DNA of 5,287 nt from Candidatus Melainabacteria bacterium (GCA_016209785.1 JACQVM010000306.1:1-5287); one strand, 5' to 3'. Shown: positions 1 to 5,236, counted from the stretch's first letter. Made by a program: numbers and translations. Notes: generated from the sequence alone by a model not told the origin.

Positions 1-585
1 ATCCTCTACCATGCTTGTCCAGTCCTTTAAGTCTGGCTGTAGCTCTTCAATTACATCTTGCGGCAAGTTTAGTTGGCTATTGCCTGCCATAAATTCATCG
101 ACATTGTTTTTCATCATAGTAATAATGGGCGTTATGCCTGCCATGGCTAAGTCAACCCGATCTTTACGTGCTGGCTGAGGAGGTCCGACAGGAACAGTAC
201 CAATTGGGATGTTTATTACGATGCCCCTGCCGACCACCTCCGGCTCAGTTATAAGGCGGACAGGTTGTATGGTCACTTCGTCATAAAGACTGCTGGCCGC
301 CTTCAGGACGTTCTTTAAGTCCAAACCAACGTCACGTAGCTTCTCCAGGCTAAGCTCAACCTTCTCAACCCTTCCTTTAAGTGGTGGCATCGACTGTGTG
401 GTAGCACCTGTTGTATTGCTATCGGCATTCACACTTGTCTCTGATGTGACAGCAGGTGACAACTCATCACCAACTGCCGCCGCACTACCTAATAAAGTCA
501 TCAATGTCATCACAGCCAACAAAACATGGCACACTTTGTTGCCAGATGCACCAGTGGACTTCTCTGTGTGCTTGTTTGCTACCAT
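1..585 (-). CDS. Exported protein of unknown function, N-terminal part (cut by window edge)
   Basis: An uninterrupted minus-strand reading frame runs from ATG at 585 to position 1 without a stop, giving 195 residues; the C-terminus lies outside the window. A GGGG-containing ribosome binding site (AAAGGGG) lies 6 bases before the ATG. Residues 1-17 are polar and basic (n-region), residues 18-34 are hydrophobic (VLLAVMTLMTLLGSAAA around 21-37), and an AAA/VGDE junction near 37/38 looks like a signal peptidase I site, so the product is probably exported. Residues 40-66 are Ser/Thr/Asn-rich linker. Residues 70-105 look like an amphipathic, possibly coiled-coil helix (VEKVELSLEKLRDV). The segment around 118-138 is beta- and Pro/Gly-rich (GRGIVINIPIGTVPVG). 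I recognise no family. A TACAAT -10-like box lies at 620-625 on the same strand, without a good -35. Its neighbour, the EamA gene, is transcribed divergently. Confidence 0.8.
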   Translation of the reverse strand, partial: MVANKHTEKSTGASGNKVCHVLLAVMTLMTLLGSAAAVGDELSPAVTSETSVNADSNTTGATTQSMPPLKGRVEKVELSLEKLRDVGLDLKNVLKAASSLYDEVTIQPVRLITEPEVVGRGIVINIPIGTVPVGPPQPARKDRVDLAMAGITPIITMMKNNVDEFMAGNSQLNLPQDVIEELQPDLKDWTSMVED

Positions 586-855
586 GCCTAACCCCTTTCA
601 TGTAATTGCTAGGATCCATATTGTAAGCTACAGTACAGCAGTCTTAGAAACAGATAAAACTGTGTACACGGTTAGAGACTTTTTCAGCTAAGGCAGGAAT
701 CGGGCTGTGTAGTGATTCTTCCATTTGTCATTTTGCCCACTAAGAAATCCACAAGCTTGATCTCCCATGCTGTCAAGATGCCCTGGGCTTTGTGTGGTGC
801 TTGATAGATGTTAGCTGTACTATACCAGTGGTAAGTGCAGAGTTGATTGACTTGC

Positions 856-861
856 GGAGGG
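856..861 (+). promoter_or_regulatory. Ribosome binding site that fixes the EamA start
   Basis: GGAGGG lies 6 bases upstream of GTG at 868. An in-frame TTG at 847 would place this Shine-Dalgarno inside the coding region and would add seven polar residues before the first membrane helix. The GTG is therefore the better start. Confidence 0.75.
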
Positions 862-867
862 AAGACG

Positions 868-1290
868 GTGGACTGGTTTACGTTATCAATACTTACTGCG
901 GCAATATGGGGCATTATCCCGTTTTTTGAAAAACATGCCGTTGCGGCTGTTGATAATGGCTTTGCGGCAGTAGCAATCAGAAATATAGGTGCTGCTATTG
1001 GTATTTTTCTTCCCTTGGTGTCAGCCTCCGCCAGAGCCGCCTTGCCGACAGTTCCCTTGAAGGCAGTGCTGTTCTTGATTTTTGCTGGCTTCATTGGCAG
1101 CGTGGTAGGACAGTTGACATATTTAACGGCCATGAGACTGGGAGAAGTATCCCGGGTGACGCCGGTGGCAGCCACGTGGCCTGTTGTCACACTTGTGGTG
1201 GCGCTTGCTTTCATGGGTGAGCCAATCAGCTTGAAAAAGATCTTGGCTGTAGGATTTATTGTAGGTGGTGTCCTTTTGTTGAAGGCATGA
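868..1290 (+). CDS. Half-size EamA/DMT-family membrane transporter
   Basis: The product is 140 residues from GTG 868 and forms a single EamA (drug/metabolite transporter) repeat. Hydrophobic segments fall at about 3-20, 31-53, 66-87, 95-116 and 124-139, giving five helices. Family-typical features are the small-residue-plus-Trp pattern in helix 1 (AAIWGIIPFF), the Gly/Ala-rich helix 3 ending in TYLTAM, a Pro/Trp-containing helix 4 (RVTPVAATWPVV), and the closing GEPISLKKILAVGFIVGG, which resembles the end of EamA domains. Most DMT exporters have two such repeats (about 300 aa, ten helices), so this protein would have to work as a dimer. The substrate cannot be read from the sequence. It appears monocistronic: 232 bp of non-coding DNA follow before the toxin-antitoxin operon, and I find no hairpin terminator directly after its stop. 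The family call is solid; transport activity is inferred. Confidence 0.85.
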   Translation: MDWFTLSILTAAIWGIIPFFEKHAVAAVDNGFAAVAIRNIGAAIGIFLPLVSASARAALPTVPLKAVLFLIFAGFIGSVVGQLTYLTAMRLGEVSRVTPVAATWPVVTLVVALAFMGEPISLKKILAVGFIVGGVLLLKA

Positions 1291-1385
1291 ATAGAAGCTA
1301 AGCACCAGCAACTGCCTCAGTTTCGACGGGCAATAACGATTATCTCGACAGTATAAGCCAAACCGCTTTGGGTTGCTCCCACCCT

Positions 1386-1404
1386 TTGTCCGCAAATTAA
1401 ATAC
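1386..1404. repeat. Left arm of imperfect inverted repeat flanking the HigBA operon
   Basis: TTGTCCGCAAATTAAATAC resembles the reverse complement of 2301-2318. The two share TTGTCCG, AA, TT, A and TAC in order with one gap (about 15 of 18 positions). The arms enclose about 930 bp containing the operators, both toxin-antitoxin genes and the terminator. They could be remnants of terminal repeats, but a chance match of this quality is possible. Confidence 0.25.
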
Positions 1405-1449
1405 TGCTGGGCGATGCAAGACTAAAAGAAGGTTGTCAAAGATTAATTC

Positions 1450-1464
1450 CTCTCAAATTGAGAG
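1450..1464. promoter_or_regulatory. Palindromic operator 1 of higBA
   Basis: CTCTCAA-A-TTGAGAG is a perfect 7+1+7 palindrome centred on 1457. It lies 58 bp before the toxin start and is paired with a near-identical palindrome 34 bp downstream. Toxin-antitoxin operons of this kind are usually autorepressed by the HTH antitoxin, so this is a probable HigA binding site. A TTGTCA box (1433-1438) just upstream could be a -35 element, but no matching -10 box is clear. Confidence 0.7.
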
Positions 1465-1481
1465 ACTTCCTCTTGTGTTTT

Positions 1482-1500
1482 TCCTCTCAATTTGAGAGGA
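1482..1500. promoter_or_regulatory. Palindromic operator 2 of higBA
   Basis: A perfect 9+1+9 palindrome, TCCTCTCAA-T-TTGAGAGGA, centred on 1491. Its core is the reverse complement of operator 1, differing only at the central base. It ends 22 bp before the toxin start codon and 10 bp before the ribosome binding site, a position suited to blocking RNA polymerase. It is probably bound by HigA, alone or in complex with HigB. Confidence 0.75.
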
Positions 1501-1522
1501 TAACGATACAAGGAGTCATACA

Positions 1523-1807
1523 GTGGACATTTTGAATTTGCGGGTCATCAAGCAATTCATTGCAGAACACGCCGATGCTGAAGCTCCGCTCAATGACTGG
1601 GTAACCAAAACAAGAGCCGCTGAGTGGAAAAACAATGCGGATGTACAGCAGACCTTCAACAGTGCCGATCATCTTGGAGATCAAAAATTCATTTTCAACA
1701 TTGGCGGCAACAACTTCCGCCTGGTGGCAATGGTCTGGATAGTGCAAGAGCGGGTCTACGTCCTCAAAATAATGACCCATGCTGAATACGATAAGGAGAA
1801 ATTCTGA
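1523..1807 (+). CDS. higB: HigB-family toxin (RelE-like mRNA interferase)
   Basis: The product is 94 residues from GTG 1523, with AGGAG (1511-1515) 7 bases upstream. It matches the E. coli-type HigB toxin family (Pfam HigB_toxin). The N-terminal helix carries polar residues followed by a Trp-rich segment (LNDWVTK, AAEWKN). The family signature FNIGGNNFRLVAMVW lies at 58-72 and the C-terminal MTHAEYDK at 84-91. In E. coli HigB the equivalent stretches read FNVGGNELRVVAMVF and MTHKEYD, and the length (about 100 aa) is normal. Members of this family cleave mRNA on the translating ribosome. The conserved Arg66, His86 and Tyr89 are candidates for the active site; that assignment is inferred. The TGA stop shares its A with the ATG of the downstream antitoxin gene, so the two are translationally coupled. 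No disruption is visible and the toxin is probably functional. Confidence 0.92.
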   Translation: MDILNLRVIKQFIAEHADAEAPLNDWVTKTRAAEWKNNADVQQTFNSADHLGDQKFIFNIGGNNFRLVAMVWIVQERVYVLKIMTHAEYDKEKF

Positions 1808-2223
1808 TGGTAACCGACAAATACAAAGCCCTTATCGACCGCTTCCCGCTCGTGCCGATCAAAAACGACACTCACCTGGACGAAGCGCACGAAGTAGCGC
1901 AGACTCTGATGTTCCGAGGCTCGGACATTGCTTCTGACGAAGCCGAATATCTGGAAGTTTTGCTCGATGAAATCGGCAAGTACGAAAGCAAGCACCATGC
2001 TCTCAACTTTGAAGATATGGCCCCCCATGAGCTTTTACAGTCATTTATGAGTGACCATGGGCTGAAACAAGTAGATCTGCAAGCAATTCTAAGCGTGTCT
2101 TCTGGCGTCATGAGCGAGCTGGTATCAGGCAAAAGAGAGCTGACAAAAGAGCATTGCGTCAAACTTGGTCATCACTTCAAAGTGACACCTGCTCTATTTC
2201 TTCCCAAGGTGTTCGCAGCCTGA
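1807..2223 (+). CDS. higA: HigA antitoxin with C-terminal HTH (XRE) domain
   Basis: The product is 138 residues from ATG 1807, which overlaps the toxin stop (TGATG). A ribosome binding site (AAGGAG, 1793-1798) lies inside the toxin gene. Residues 1-75 form the acidic N-terminal domain that in this family is thought to wrap the toxin (LDEAHEVAQTL, DEAEYLEVLLDEIGKYE). Residues 85-128 are a helix-turn-helix of the Cro/XRE type, with recognition helix near 98-110 (SSGVMSELVSGKR) and the family-typical ELTKEHCVKLGHHFKVTPALFL tail. E. coli HigA has the same architecture (about 138 aa, ending SGKRKLTLEHAKKLATRFGISPALF). It neutralises HigB by direct binding and should repress its own promoter through the two palindromes at 1450-1500. 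A hairpin terminator follows 17 bp after the stop, so the operon holds just these two genes. Confidence 0.92.
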   Translation: MVTDKYKALIDRFPLVPIKNDTHLDEAHEVAQTLMFRGSDIASDEAEYLEVLLDEIGKYESKHHALNFEDMAPHELLQSFMSDHGLKQVDLQAILSVSSGVMSELVSGKRELTKEHCVKLGHHFKVTPALFLPKVFAA

Positions 2224-2240
2224 AGAAGTAACGCCAAAAC

Positions 2241-2274
2241 AAAGCGCCCGCCTGATTTCCAGACGAGCGCTTTT
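2241..2274 (+). terminator. Rho-independent terminator of higBA
   Basis: AAAGCGC (2241-2247) pairs with GCGCTTT (2267-2273). The stem continues inward through CG/CG and CTG/CAG, interrupted by two C-A mismatches, around a five-base loop ATTTC. The run TTTT at 2271-2274 closes it. It starts 17 bp after the higA stop. Confidence 0.75.
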
Positions 2275-2300
2275 CACTTGCGGCGCGGTTACGCCCATAG

Positions 2301-2318
2301 GTACTAAACTTCGGACAA
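2301..2318. repeat. Right arm of imperfect inverted repeat flanking the HigBA operon
   Basis: GTACTAAACTTCGGACAA is the partner of 1386-1404 in inverted orientation. It could instead be the left end of the degenerate insertion sequence whose transposase relic begins at 2533. No other feature explains 2275-2400. Confidence 0.25.
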
Positions 2319-2400
2319 TCTACCCCAAGGTTCACCCTCTAGATTTGGCCAATATATCCAGCAATAGATCTGGTAGGGATTGTTTTTGAGTTCTGGTGCA

Positions 2401-2406
2401 TATAAT
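2401..2406 (+). promoter_or_regulatory. Possible -10 box upstream of the transposase relic
   Basis: A perfect TATAAT lies about 127 bp before the relic's ATG. Only a weak TTGTTT (2380-2385) with a 15-bp spacer is available as a -35. It could be the old transposase promoter. Apart from this box and the repeat arm at 2301-2318, I see nothing in the roughly 260-bp gap between 2275 and 2532. Confidence 0.3.
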
Positions 2407-2532
2407 CAAGCTCTGGAAAGTATCATGAGTTGGTCGAAAAGATCAAAGTAGTCACTTCAAATCAAGAGATATGATCGGCTTGTCACCGAGACGGTTGTGG
2501 TAGTAGTTACACATGCAGGTCGGGGGAGACGC

Positions 2533-2690
2533 ATGTTTATCAAAGCCAACACGAGAACTGTCAATGGCAAGTCCTACAAGCACTACTTGCTTGCTGAGCG
2601 CGAGAGGACGCTCTTCAACCTGGGCAGAAGCGTCTTGCTCTACGACTTGATGTCAACGTTTTTTTGAAGGGCAGGGTAAGTTTCTTTGCC
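2533..2690 (+). pseudogene. Decayed IS transposase (IS1634/IS4-like DDE family)
   Basis: ATG 2533 follows a good ribosome binding site (GGGGGAG, 2522-2528) and opens a 44-codon frame ending at TGA 2665-2667. Residues 1-22 (MFIKANTRTVNGKSYKHYLL) match the start of IS1634/IS4-like transposases, whose consensus runs roughly M-[FY]-I-R-x-T-x-R-x-x-x-G-K-x-Y-x-x-Y-x-L-x-E. Residues 25-31 (RTLFNLG) match the following QRTLLNLG motif with several residues missing before it. Residues 33-44 (SVLLYDLMSTFF) match the first catalytic-Asp block, LVLYDLTSTYFEG, which in intact proteins lies more than 100 residues downstream. The frame then breaks in a run of seven T (2659-2665); with six T it would continue as EGQGK, exactly the expected EG. 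So there are at least two internal deletions, one frameshift and loss of the whole C-terminal part. Homology beyond about 2680 is not visible. The product is surely inactive. Confidence 0.75.
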
Positions 2691-2720
2691 TTGCACCAAC
2701 GCTGTTTCCAAGTTGCTTCC

Positions 2721-4205
2721 TTAAGGATACAGGTATCTCACCTCCTGAGAAGCAGGCGAGACGCCCGTGAGCTCAGGTTTGCCCATGTCGCGATGTAACC
2801 TAGCCATTGCCTCCCGATTGGCTCTCGTGCTTGGATGCTTGGTGCCAAGTGTATTCTCCAGTATTTGTTGAGCACGTTGATAAAGCCTCTCTGAAGCAAA
2901 AAATTCCTTGTGAGCCCTGAGAACCTCTGCTTGTTTGCCTAGTGTGATTGCTAAATCGGGATGATTAGGCCCAAGACTTTGCTCTCTTGTCTTAAGGGCA
3001 CGCTGTAGAATCGGCTCGGATTGAGCATATTTGCCCTGCTTGAGGAAAACACCTGCAAGGCTGTCTAAAGTGGAGGCAATGTCTGGGTGATCGGAACCTA
3101 GTGTTTTTTGCCTGATAACCAATGCCCGAGCCAGAAGACTCTCAGCTTCAGCATAGTGGCCAGTTGCGCCATTAAGCTCTGCCAACCCCTGTAGGCTTTT
3201 AGCTACGTGGGGATGCTCGGCAGACAGCCATTTTTCCCGAATAGTTAAAGCACGCTTGTAAAGTCTCTCTGAGTCGGTAAATCGTCTTTGATCACGATAG
3301 AGTCCGGCCAGATTGTTGAGATCTGTGGCTGTGTCGGGGTGCTCGGGGCCTAGCAGCTTTTCGTCGATGGACAGAGCCTGTTGATAGCATTGTAGCGACT
3401 CGGCATAGCGACCTTCATCACGGTACAAGCCGCCAAGGTTATCGAGCACGGCTGCTACGTCCTGGTGCTCAGGACCTTGTGATTTCTTGCGTATAGCAAG
3501 AGCCTGTTTATACAACGGCTCGGACTGTTTGTATTTGCCCTGATCGCGATAAAGCTTTCCAAGCCCAGTCAAGATTGCAGCGAAATTAGGATCGTCAGGT
3601 CGTTTTACCTCAGTTTTCCAGATGCTCAGGGCGTTTTTGTATAATGGCTCAGCTTCGCTGTATCTGCCGGCATCTCTGTAGAGTGCAGCTAGATTGTTCA
3701 TGCTTGTTGGCAAGGCCAGTACGTTGTTTGGACTCATTGGAAAGCCCCAGCGTTGTAATTTCAATGACTCGGCAATCTTAATCACCTGCTTATAAATTGG
3801 CTCTGCTTCTGTGTATCGAGCCTGTGTGCGATAAAGCTCGGCTAGGTTATTTAAGGCATTTGCCACGCGGGGATCATGATGGGGGAAGTTTTTGCAGTCT
3901 TTGATGGCCGACTGAAAGAGAATTTCGGCGTTAGCATATTTGCCTTGCTGAAACGCCTGTTTGCCGGCCATGATGTGTGTGTAGTAAGGAATGCTTTGAA
4001 CTCCTACAGCAGTTGCCCAAAAGATGGCGACAGCCCACATGGCTCTTTGAGTCCACTTAAATTTAGGGTTGTTAAGAAAGTTAGTCTTGTACCACTGTTG
4101 CCATTTTTTTGTTCTATCAATGAGAATTGCAAGGCACTTAGTGTACCGGCAAGGCTTGCTTGAATCAGGTGCCTCTGAAGAATCGAGATGTTGGGGGCTG
4201 GTCAT
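2721..4205 (-). CDS. Membrane-anchored TPR protein (kinesin-light-chain-type repeats)
   Basis: The product has 494 residues. Residues 1-53 are hydrophilic and rich in Lys/Arg just before a single hydrophobic segment at about 55-73 (MWAVAIFWATAVGVQSI). By the positive-inside rule this is a signal anchor with the N-terminus in the cytoplasm and the rest outside. The remainder is a TPR superhelix of about nine repeats beginning near 76, 113, 165, 207, 249, 291, 333, 375 and 417. From 249 on the period is exactly 42 residues, with the linker LGPEHPD and the LNNLAxLYRDQGRYxEAEPLYKxAL core typical of TPR_10/TPR_12 (kinesin-light-chain) repeats. An irregular insertion (about 148-163) separates repeats 2 and 3. 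No catalytic domain is present, so a scaffold or protein-binding role is likely and the partner is unknown. ATG 4205 has no clear Shine-Dalgarno. It was kept because the next Met codons (57, 79) would remove the basic cytoplasmic part or the anchor. A short C-terminal tail ends in YLYP. Confidence 0.9.
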   Translation of the reverse strand: MTSPQHLDSSEAPDSSKPCRYTKCLAILIDRTKKWQQWYKTNFLNNPKFKWTQRAMWAVAIFWATAVGVQSIPYYTHIMAGKQAFQQGKYANAEILFQSAIKDCKNFPHHDPRVANALNNLAELYRTQARYTEAEPIYKQVIKIAESLKLQRWGFPMSPNNVLALPTSMNNLAALYRDAGRYSEAEPLYKNALSIWKTEVKRPDDPNFAAILTGLGKLYRDQGKYKQSEPLYKQALAIRKKSQGPEHQDVAAVLDNLGGLYRDEGRYAESLQCYQQALSIDEKLLGPEHPDTATDLNNLAGLYRDQRRFTDSERLYKRALTIREKWLSAEHPHVAKSLQGLAELNGATGHYAEAESLLARALVIRQKTLGSDHPDIASTLDSLAGVFLKQGKYAQSEPILQRALKTREQSLGPNHPDLAITLGKQAEVLRAHKEFFASERLYQRAQQILENTLGTKHPSTRANREAMARLHRDMGKPELTGVSPASQEVRYLYP

Positions 4206-4222
4206 ATCGATGAAATTGTCAC

Positions 4223-4254
4223 ATCATATACTGAGTGTGCGGATAGAAGGACAA
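4223..4254 (-). promoter_or_regulatory. Possible promoter of the TPR gene
   Basis: Read on the minus strand, TTGTCC (4249-4254) is followed after 18 bp by TATATG (4225-4230), overlapping TATGAT (4223-4228). A start site here would leave a leader of only about 10-15 bases before ATG 4205, in keeping with the lack of a Shine-Dalgarno. The TPR gene might also be read from the upstream antitoxin gene, which ends 76 bp away. Confidence 0.35.
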
Positions 4255-4281
4255 GGAGGTTCATCCGAGGATTGTGGAAAA

Positions 4282-4608
4282 CTAACCTGTTTTTCTGATA
4301 CTGGTGTTTCGTATCTGTCGGATATGAGAATATTCATCCTTCTTGATATGTTCGAGCTCCCATACATCCAGAGTCTGTTGCATATTCAGCCAGCTATCGG
4401 CGGTAGTGCCCAGAAATTTAGCCAGTCGGATGGCCATATCCGTTGTTACCGGTCGGTGCTCGTTAATGATTTCGGAGATGGTACGTCTGGAGACTCCTAG
4501 TCGGTCTGCCAACTCACCTTGACTCATATCCAGCTCCGGTAGGACATCCTCACGGAGGATGGCTCCGGGATGTGTCGGTTTCCTGTGTTTGCTTCTTAGT
4601 AACTGCAT
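4282..4608 (-). CDS. higA: HigA-family antitoxin (XRE HTH), partner of a broken toxin
   Basis: The product has 108 residues. The segment PTHPGAILREDVLPELD (11-27) is the hallmark N-terminus of the short HigA/VapI-type antitoxins. The XRE helix-turn-helix follows at about 29-50 (SQGELADRLGVSRRTISEII), then NEHRPVTTDMAIRLAKFLGTT and DSWLNMQQTLDVWELE at 49-86, all strongly family-typical. The last ~20 residues are a basic, unconserved tail. This family is distinct from the HigA at 1807-2223: the HTH is N-terminal and there is no long acidic domain. The ATG shares its A with the TGA stop of the toxin remnant (TGATG), and GGAGGA lies about 9 bases upstream. The reading frame is intact, so the protein probably still binds the 37-nt palindrome at 4882-4918 even though its toxin is broken. 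It might also neutralise a related toxin elsewhere in the genome; that is inference. Confidence 0.92.
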   Translation of the reverse strand: MQLLRSKHRKPTHPGAILREDVLPELDMSQGELADRLGVSRRTISEIINEHRPVTTDMAIRLAKFLGTTADSWLNMQQTLDVWELEHIKKDEYSHIRQIRNTSIRKTG

Positions 4609-4882
4609 CAGTGGTAGTCCTCCAAATTAACGTCGTAGGCGTATCCATCCTGAAACCGGAAGGTTATTCTCCAGTTACCTGATACGGTGATGCTCCAGGT
4701 GTCCTTTCTGTTTCCTGTCATTCGGTGAAGTTTATAACCGGGCAGGTTCATGTCCTGAGGCGTTACCGAGCCAGCCTATCCAAAATGCGCCCAATGCGCT
4801 CTATTTGCCGAGAGTCAAGCAGCCTGGCGTCATCATAGATGAAGAACCGCTCTAACCCCTTATGACTGAATGACCTTATCAT
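4608..4882 (-). pseudogene. higB: HigB-like toxin (RelE family) broken by a one-base frameshift
   Basis: From ATG 4882 a frame encodes 39 residues, MIRSFSHKGLERFF then IYDDARLLDSRQIERIGRIL and DRLAR, ending at TAA 4765-4763. The start is the classic RelE-like HigB opening (MIxSFxHKGLExFF). In the neighbouring frame, from about 4766 down to TGA 4610-4608, the rest of the same family reads PQDMNLPGYKLHRMTGNRK, then DTWSITVSGNWRITFRFQDG, then YAYDVNLEDYH. NLPGY.LH, the WS..VSGNWRI.FRF strand pair and the closing DV..EDYH are all family signatures. The two parts span 275 nt, one short of the 276 nt (91 codons plus stop) expected for this family, so a single lost base near 4766-4768 explains the break. 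No slippery sequence is present. Two explanations remain: true pseudogenisation, or a sequencing or assembly error. The order toxin-antitoxin and the 1-nt overlap with the downstream antitoxin are typical of the family. Confidence 0.85.
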
Positions 4883-4918
4883 TGCATAAGTGTAACCTCA
4901 TAGGTTACACTTATGCAA
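4882..4918. promoter_or_regulatory. Perfect 37-nt palindromic operator of the second HigBA locus
   Basis: TTGCATAAGTGTAACCT (4882-4898) and its exact reverse complement (4902-4918) surround the central bases CAT. The inner ACCT...AGGT core is a common layout for operators of HTH antitoxins. Its left edge contributes the first base of the toxin start codon, so bound repressor would cover the start of the transcription unit. It is the likely binding site of the HigA encoded at 4282-4608. As RNA or cruciform it could also form a 17-bp hairpin, but the absence of a T-run and its place before the genes argue against a terminator. Confidence 0.85.
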
Positions 4919-5014
4919 GTCTGAGTCCCAATCATTCAGGAATGTCTTGCTGGTCGTATCATGGCTGCTGACATTATTTGCACCGCCGATGACACTATGT
5001 CCTCATTAAAGCAA

Positions 5015-5036
5015 AAGCCCCGCCCCGGCGGGGCTT
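5015..5036 (-). terminator. Strong hairpin terminator after the tRNA-Asn 3' half
   Basis: AAGCCCCGCC (5015-5024) and GGCGGGGCTT (5027-5036) are perfect complements. Read on the minus strand the GC-rich stem is followed by TTTTGCTTT, and it lies 7 bp beyond the 3' end of the tRNA fragment. It is therefore most likely the native tRNA-Asn terminator. The 95 bp to its left (4919-5014) hold nothing I can identify. Confidence 0.75.
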
Positions 5037-5043
5037 GAAGATT

Positions 5044-5090
<47 letters not shown>

Positions 5091-5106
5091 CGTCTCCCAT
5101 AAAATG

Positions 5107-5153
5107 GGCTTTCCTGACAATTCCTAATTATAATCGAGAAATCCCGGAAAGCC
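5107..5153. repeat. Inverted repeat with 8-bp arms
   Basis: GGCTTTCC (5107-5114) and GGAAAGCC (5146-5153) are perfect complements separated by 31 bp of AT-rich sequence containing TATAAT (5129-5134). Immediately before it, CCCAT-AAA-ATGGG (5096-5108) is another small inverted repeat. Both sit just outside the tRNA fragment and could be recombinase or accessory-protein sites. Confidence 0.4.
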
Positions 5154-5166
5154 TCACCAGTACGAC

Positions 5167-5198
5167 ATATCCGTTGCGCACGCAATTTGGATATATCC
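5167..5198. repeat. Compound inverted repeat
   Basis: ATATCC (5167-5172) pairs with GGATAT (5189-5194), enclosing TTGCG-CA-CGCAA (5174-5185). The right arm also belongs to a second small palindrome, GGATATATCC (5189-5198). Confidence 0.4.
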
Positions 5199-5218
5199 CA
5201 TTGATTACTGGAGAACTT

Positions 5219-5236
5219 GGTGACAAAATGGTGACA
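5219..5236 (+). repeat. Tandem GGTGACA direct repeat, 11-bp period
   Basis: GGTGACA occurs at 5219-5225 and 5230-5236, so the copies are one helical turn apart. Integrase arm-type and excisionase sites near attachment cores often take this form. Two 7-mers alone are weak evidence. Confidence 0.35.

Noticed and set aside
398..691. Plus-strand open frame of 97 codons
   Set aside because: It lies largely antisense to the exported protein, whose minus-strand frame has a signal peptide and a ribosome binding site; the plus-strand translation has no family features.
847..867. Upstream TTG start for the EamA protein
   Set aside because: No ribosome binding site precedes it, and it would bury the GGAGGG that serves GTG 868.
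684..1214. Minus-strand open frame of 176 codons
   Set aside because: It is antisense to the EamA gene, whose five-helix pattern and strong ribosome binding site are convincing; the minus-strand product is low-complexity Thr/Ala-rich without a recognisable domain.
2659..2667. Programmed frameshifting on the seven-T run of the transposase
   Set aside because: A slip there would restore only EGQGK before homology ends, and the protein already lacks more than 100 internal residues, so a functional product is impossible.
2721..4205. TPR DNA repeats as a CRISPR-like or satellite array
   Set aside because: The 126-bp periodicity is explained by the 42-residue protein repeat, and the DNA copies have diverged in the manner of coding sequence.
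3876..4500. Plus-strand open frames at 3876-4163 and 4069-4500
   Set aside because: They are antisense to the TPR gene and the antitoxin gene, both of which show strong family motifs on the minus strand.
4755..4775. Programmed ribosomal frameshift in the broken toxin
   Set aside because: The sequence around the stop (GCTCGGTAACG) has no X XXY YYZ slippery heptamer or homopolymer run; a simple base loss is the better explanation.
4882..4918. Reading the palindrome as a bidirectional terminator
   Set aside because: There is no T-run on either side, the stem is AT-rich, and it abuts a start codon in the place expected for an antitoxin operator.
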